Shown: one piece after another, positions 21,963 through 24,109 of the stretch | Position numbering within the stretch: the stretch's first letter is position 1 | Layout: every line of letters begins with the position of its first letter | DNA from: Sphingomonadales bacterium | Lineage (GTDB): Bacteria > Pseudomonadota > Alphaproteobacteria > Sphingomonadales > Sphingomonadaceae | DNA length: 24,109 nt | Assembly: GCA_025360285.1 (NCBI GenBank) | Contig: JANYCM010000063.1 | Span: 1 to 24,109, forward strand | Reading direction: 5' to 3' | Program-made: the position numbers and the translations under genes | Notes under the pieces: model-generated | What the model was told of the DNA's origin: nothing | Databases searched by the model: none | The model's input: the letters and a program-made list of their open reading frames with translations, nothing else

Positions 21963-22862
21963 TCAGGCCTTGATGAACGTGTCGATAAGGGTGACCAGCT
22001 GGTCGGCGGCATCTTCCTGCAGGAAATGCCCGCCGGGAACGATGACATGCGGCTGGCCCCTGGCGCCCGGGACACGCGCGATGATCGCCGCCTCGCCGCC
22101 CTTGGTGACGGGGTCATTGTCTGAAAAACAGGTCAGCACCGGCTTGTCGAACGCCTCCAGCACCGCCCAGGCCGCCTGGTTTTCAGCCACCGAGGCATGA
22201 CCGGGCGTGACGGGCACCAGCGTCGGGAACTGCCGCGCGCCTTCTTTGAAACTTTCATCGGGGAAGGGCGCATCATAGGCGGCGATTTCGGCCGGCGACA
22301 ATTCGCGGCTTGTTCCCATGTTGACGATCATGCCGGCGGGGAAATTCGGGATTGTCTGGCTGATCGTCAGCCATTGGTCGAAACCCGGCGATGACCCGCT
22401 GCCCGTCGGCAAGCCGGTATTGGCGATGACCAGCCGGGCAAAGCGATCCGGAAACGCCGCGACCAGCCGCAGGCCGATCAGCCCGCCCCAATCCTGGCAG
22501 AACAGCGTGATGTTCGTCAGGTCCAGCCCGGTCAGCCAGTCCGACATCCATTGGACATGGCGTTCATAGGTATAATCGGCGCGGTCGCCCAGCTTGTCGG
22601 AGCGGCCAAAGCCGATCAGATCAGGCGCGATGACGCGGTGACCGGCGGCGACCAATGGCCCGACGAAATTGCGATACAGATAGCACCAGCTCGGCTCGCC
22701 ATGCATCAGCAGCACGGGGGCGGCATCCGCAGGGCCTTCGTCGAGATAATGGACCCGCAGCGGCGTGCCGGTCGCCGCATCGCTTACTTCGGCATAATGC
22801 GGCGCAAAGGCAAACCCCACCAGGCCGTCAAAACGCGCGTCGGGCGTGCGCAGCACCTGCAT
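21963..22862 (-). CDS. Haloalkane dehalogenase-like alpha/beta-hydrolase (HLD-I type)
   Basis: A 299-residue alpha/beta-hydrolase. Seen: the oxyanion motif LMHGEPSWCYLYR (52-64); the nucleophile elbow FCQDWGGLIG (121-130) with Asp124 followed by Trp125, the halide-stabilising residue; Trp164 in the cap, at a position suited to the second halide ligand; the acid in FSDNDP (Asp248/Asp250, after the cap, as in subfamily I); and His279 in GGHFLQED. Asp-Trp at 124/125 has the same numbering as DhlA. Known members hydrolyse carbon-halogen bonds of haloalkanes to alcohols in the cytoplasm. An epoxide hydrolase is less likely because of the halide-type tryptophans. The upstream 61-bp gap has an operator-like dyad, so this gene may start its own transcript. 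Confidence 0.9.
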   Translation of the reverse strand: MQVLRTPDARFDGLVGFAFAPHYAEVSDAATGTPLRVHYLDEGPADAAPVLLMHGEPSWCYLYRNFVGPLVAAGHRVIAPDLIGFGRSDKLGDRADYTYERHVQWMSDWLTGLDLTNITLFCQDWGGLIGLRLVAAFPDRFARLVIANTGLPTGSGSSPGFDQWLTISQTIPNFPAGMIVNMGTSRELSPAEIAAYDAPFPDESFKEGARQFPTLVPVTPGHASVAENQAAWAVLEAFDKPVLTCFSDNDPVTKGGEAAIIARVPGARGQPHVIVPGGHFLQEDAADQLVTLIDTFIKA

Positions 22863-22882
22863 GTTGAATTGTCCCCAGGGAG

Positions 22883-22906
22883 TTATTGGCAGTCATACTG
22901 CAATAA
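22883..22906. promoter_or_regulatory. Operator-like dyad before the haloalkane dehalogenase gene
   Basis: TTATTGGCAGT and ACTGCAATAA are inverted repeats around CAT, broken only by one extra G in the left arm. The dyad lies 21-44 bp before the dehalogenase ATG, in an AT-rich patch of otherwise GC-rich DNA. A -35-like TTGACC on the minus strand (22918-22923) lies just upstream, so a regulator here would cover the promoter. Confidence 0.4.
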
Positions 22907-22923
22907 TATCCGGGGGTGGTCAA

Positions 22924-24109
22924 TCAACCGGCGAAGGGTGCGTCGATCGAGGTCGGCGGCACCGAGAACCAGCGCGGGCCGGCCTCGGTCATGTGGAAAC
23001 AATCCTCCAGCCGCACGCCGAATTTGCCGGGGAGGTAAAGCCCCGGTTCGTTTGAAAAGCACATGCCCGGCGCCAGCTTCGTCATCTCGCCATGCACCAG
23101 GTTGACCGGTTCATGGCCGTCCATGCCGATGCCGTGCCCGGTGCGATGCGGCAGGCCGGGGCGCTGGTAACCGGGGCCAAAGCCCTGCGCCTCATAGTAA
23201 CGCCGCACCGCATCATCGACACTGCCCGCCGGCGCGCCGAGCTGCGCCGCCGCCAACGCCATCTGCTGCCCTTTCGCCACAATGTCCCACACCCGGCGCA
23301 CGTCGGCCGGCGCGGTACCGGGCACGAAGGTCCGCGAGATATCGGCCTGATAGCCTTCGACGGAACAACCGCCGTCGATCAGCACCACCTCGCCGCCCCG
23401 CACCCGCTGCGGCGCTGCCGAGCCGTGCGGATAGGCGGCGGCCTCACCCAGCAGCACCAGCGGTGCCTCGGCCACCCCGCCCAGCGCCGTCATCGCCGCC
23501 TCGATCAGCGCGCCGATATCACCGGGCGTCATGCCCTCGCGGATGCGCGGCCAGGCCCAGCGAAACGCCGCGAGGGTGATGTCACTGGCCTTTTGGAGGA
23601 GCGCGATTTCGGGCGCCGTCTTGATCATGCGGCAGCCGCGAACCACCGGATTGGCCGACACGATGCGCACGCCGGGCAGCAACTGCGCCAGGCCATCGCT
23701 GGCAAAGAAGCGCACGGTTTCCTCGATGCCGATCGGCCCCGCCGCGGCGCCGCGCTCCTTCAGCGCGGCGGCAATCAAGGCTATCGGGCTTTCGTCCTCC
23801 TGCCAGACCCGCACATCGGCGGGGATGGCCAGGCTCTGCCGCACCGAGGGTTCTTCGAAATAGGGGGTGACGATGATCGGGTCGCCGCGCGCCGGGATCA
23901 CCGCCGCCGTCAACCGTTCACTGCGCCACCAGCGGATGCCGGTAAAATAGGTCAGCGAGGATCCCGGCTCGATCAGCACCGCCGACAGGCCGTTCGCCTG
24001 CATCAGGGCCTGCGCCTTGTCCAGCCGGCGGCCGCGCTCCGCGGGCCCGATCGGTACGACATCGCCGGTCATCGGCTTGAGATCGCCGGTATCCACGGTG
24101 GCGGCGCGG
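22924..24109 (-). CDS. M24 family metallopeptidase (Xaa-Pro aminopeptidase-like), N-terminus outside window
   Basis: The frame is open through the right edge. A GTG at 24096 gives 390 residues, but the upstream codons (R-A-A-T) continue without a stop and read like the end of a leader, so the real start is probably beyond the window. Numbering from that GTG, the creatinase-like N-terminal domain covers about 15-155 and the pita-bread domain 160-375. All five metal ligands are seen: Asp241 (LIDGG), Asp252 (QADISRTF), His321 (TGHGIG), Glu350 (NEPGLY) and Glu364 (RLEDCF). It should remove N-terminal residues before proline or cleave a related amide. It precedes the dehalogenase by 61 bp and is probably not tightly coupled to it. 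Confidence 0.9.
   Translation of the reverse strand, partial: RAATVDTGDLKPMTGDVVPIGPAERGRRLDKAQALMQANGLSAVLIEPGSSLTYFTGIRWWRSERLTAAVIPARGDPIIVTPYFEEPSVRQSLAIPADVRVWQEDESPIALIAAALKERGAAAGPIGIEETVRFFASDGLAQLLPGVRIVSANPVVRGCRMIKTAPEIALLQKASDITLAAFRWAWPRIREGMTPGDIGALIEAAMTALGGVAEAPLVLLGEAAAYPHGSAAPQRVRGGEVVLIDGGCSVEGYQADISRTFVPGTAPADVRRVWDIVAKGQQMALAAAQLGAPAGSVDDAVRRYYEAQGFGPGYQRPGLPHRTGHGIGMDGHEPVNLVHGEMTKLAPGMCFSNEPGLYLPGKFGVRLEDCFHMTEAGPRWFSVPPTSIDAPFAG

Noticed and set aside
21959..22117. N-terminal extension of the second DUF1330 gene
   Set aside because: It overlaps the dehalogenase coding sequence and encodes Ser/Arg/Pro-rich shadow sequence.
1..24109. CRISPR arrays, tRNA or rRNA genes, insertion sequences, phage or toxin-antitoxin genes
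   Set aside because: No regularly spaced repeats, no tRNA-like cloverleaf sequence that I could recognise, no transposase or integrase motif, and no short toxin-antitoxin gene pair were found by reading.

Overview
The window is GC-rich, gene-dense DNA from what looks like an alphaproteobacterium, most likely a sphingomonad (Sphingomonadales). This is an inference from four things: the mix of families (a Gcw_chp/TorF-type outer-membrane protein, a two-domain M16 peptidase, a class I haloalkane dehalogenase, DUF1330 and DUF4345 proteins), many ATGA/GTGA gene overlaps, GTG starts, and a dispersed GC-rich palindromic repeat. No rRNA, tRNA, CRISPR array, transposase or phage gene was seen.

Region 1 (1-6479) is a pair of divergent, tightly packed operons that look catabolic. 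Leftward from about 3933 run an arylmalonate-decarboxylase/maleate-isomerase-like protein, a NodB-fold hydrolase of the PuuE/cyclic-imide type, a class I methyltransferase, a small coiled-coil protein and an FAD-linked oxidase that runs off the left edge. Rightward from 4241 run a DUF1330 protein, a PHBH-type FAD monooxygenase and a second racemase-fold paralogue that lacks the catalytic cysteine. The shared 307-bp divergent region holds a perfect 20-bp inverted repeat and a G-quadruplex-type motif on each strand.

Region 2 (6480-12451) is mostly housekeeping: a secreted M16 metallopeptidase, a tiny DUF3309 membrane protein, purEK (leftward, start overlapping stop), a terminator, and a Gcw_chp outer-membrane protein with a palindrome inside its candidate promoter.

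Region 3 (12452-20208) is a second divergent arrangement, centred on sulfate-ester chemistry. Leftward: a DUF4345 membrane protein, a membrane-anchored sulfatase and a TetR regulator. Rightward: a membrane-anchored metallo-beta-lactamase-fold hydrolase, an NPD/FabK-like flavoprotein, a glutathione-transferase-like protein and a second sulfatase with a C-terminal membrane anchor. One copy of the palindromic repeat lies inside the second sulfatase's leader and another lies just after its stop.

Region 4 (20245-24109) has a YoaK-type membrane protein, then a leftward set: an M24 (Xaa-Pro) peptidase entering from the right edge, a haloalkane dehalogenase with a complete active site, a DUF1330 protein and a DsbA-fold/2-hydroxychromene-2-carboxylate-isomerase-like protein. 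An operator-like dyad precedes the dehalogenase. The window therefore reads as an accessory degradation region interrupted by a few core genes. Substrates cannot be named from sequence alone.
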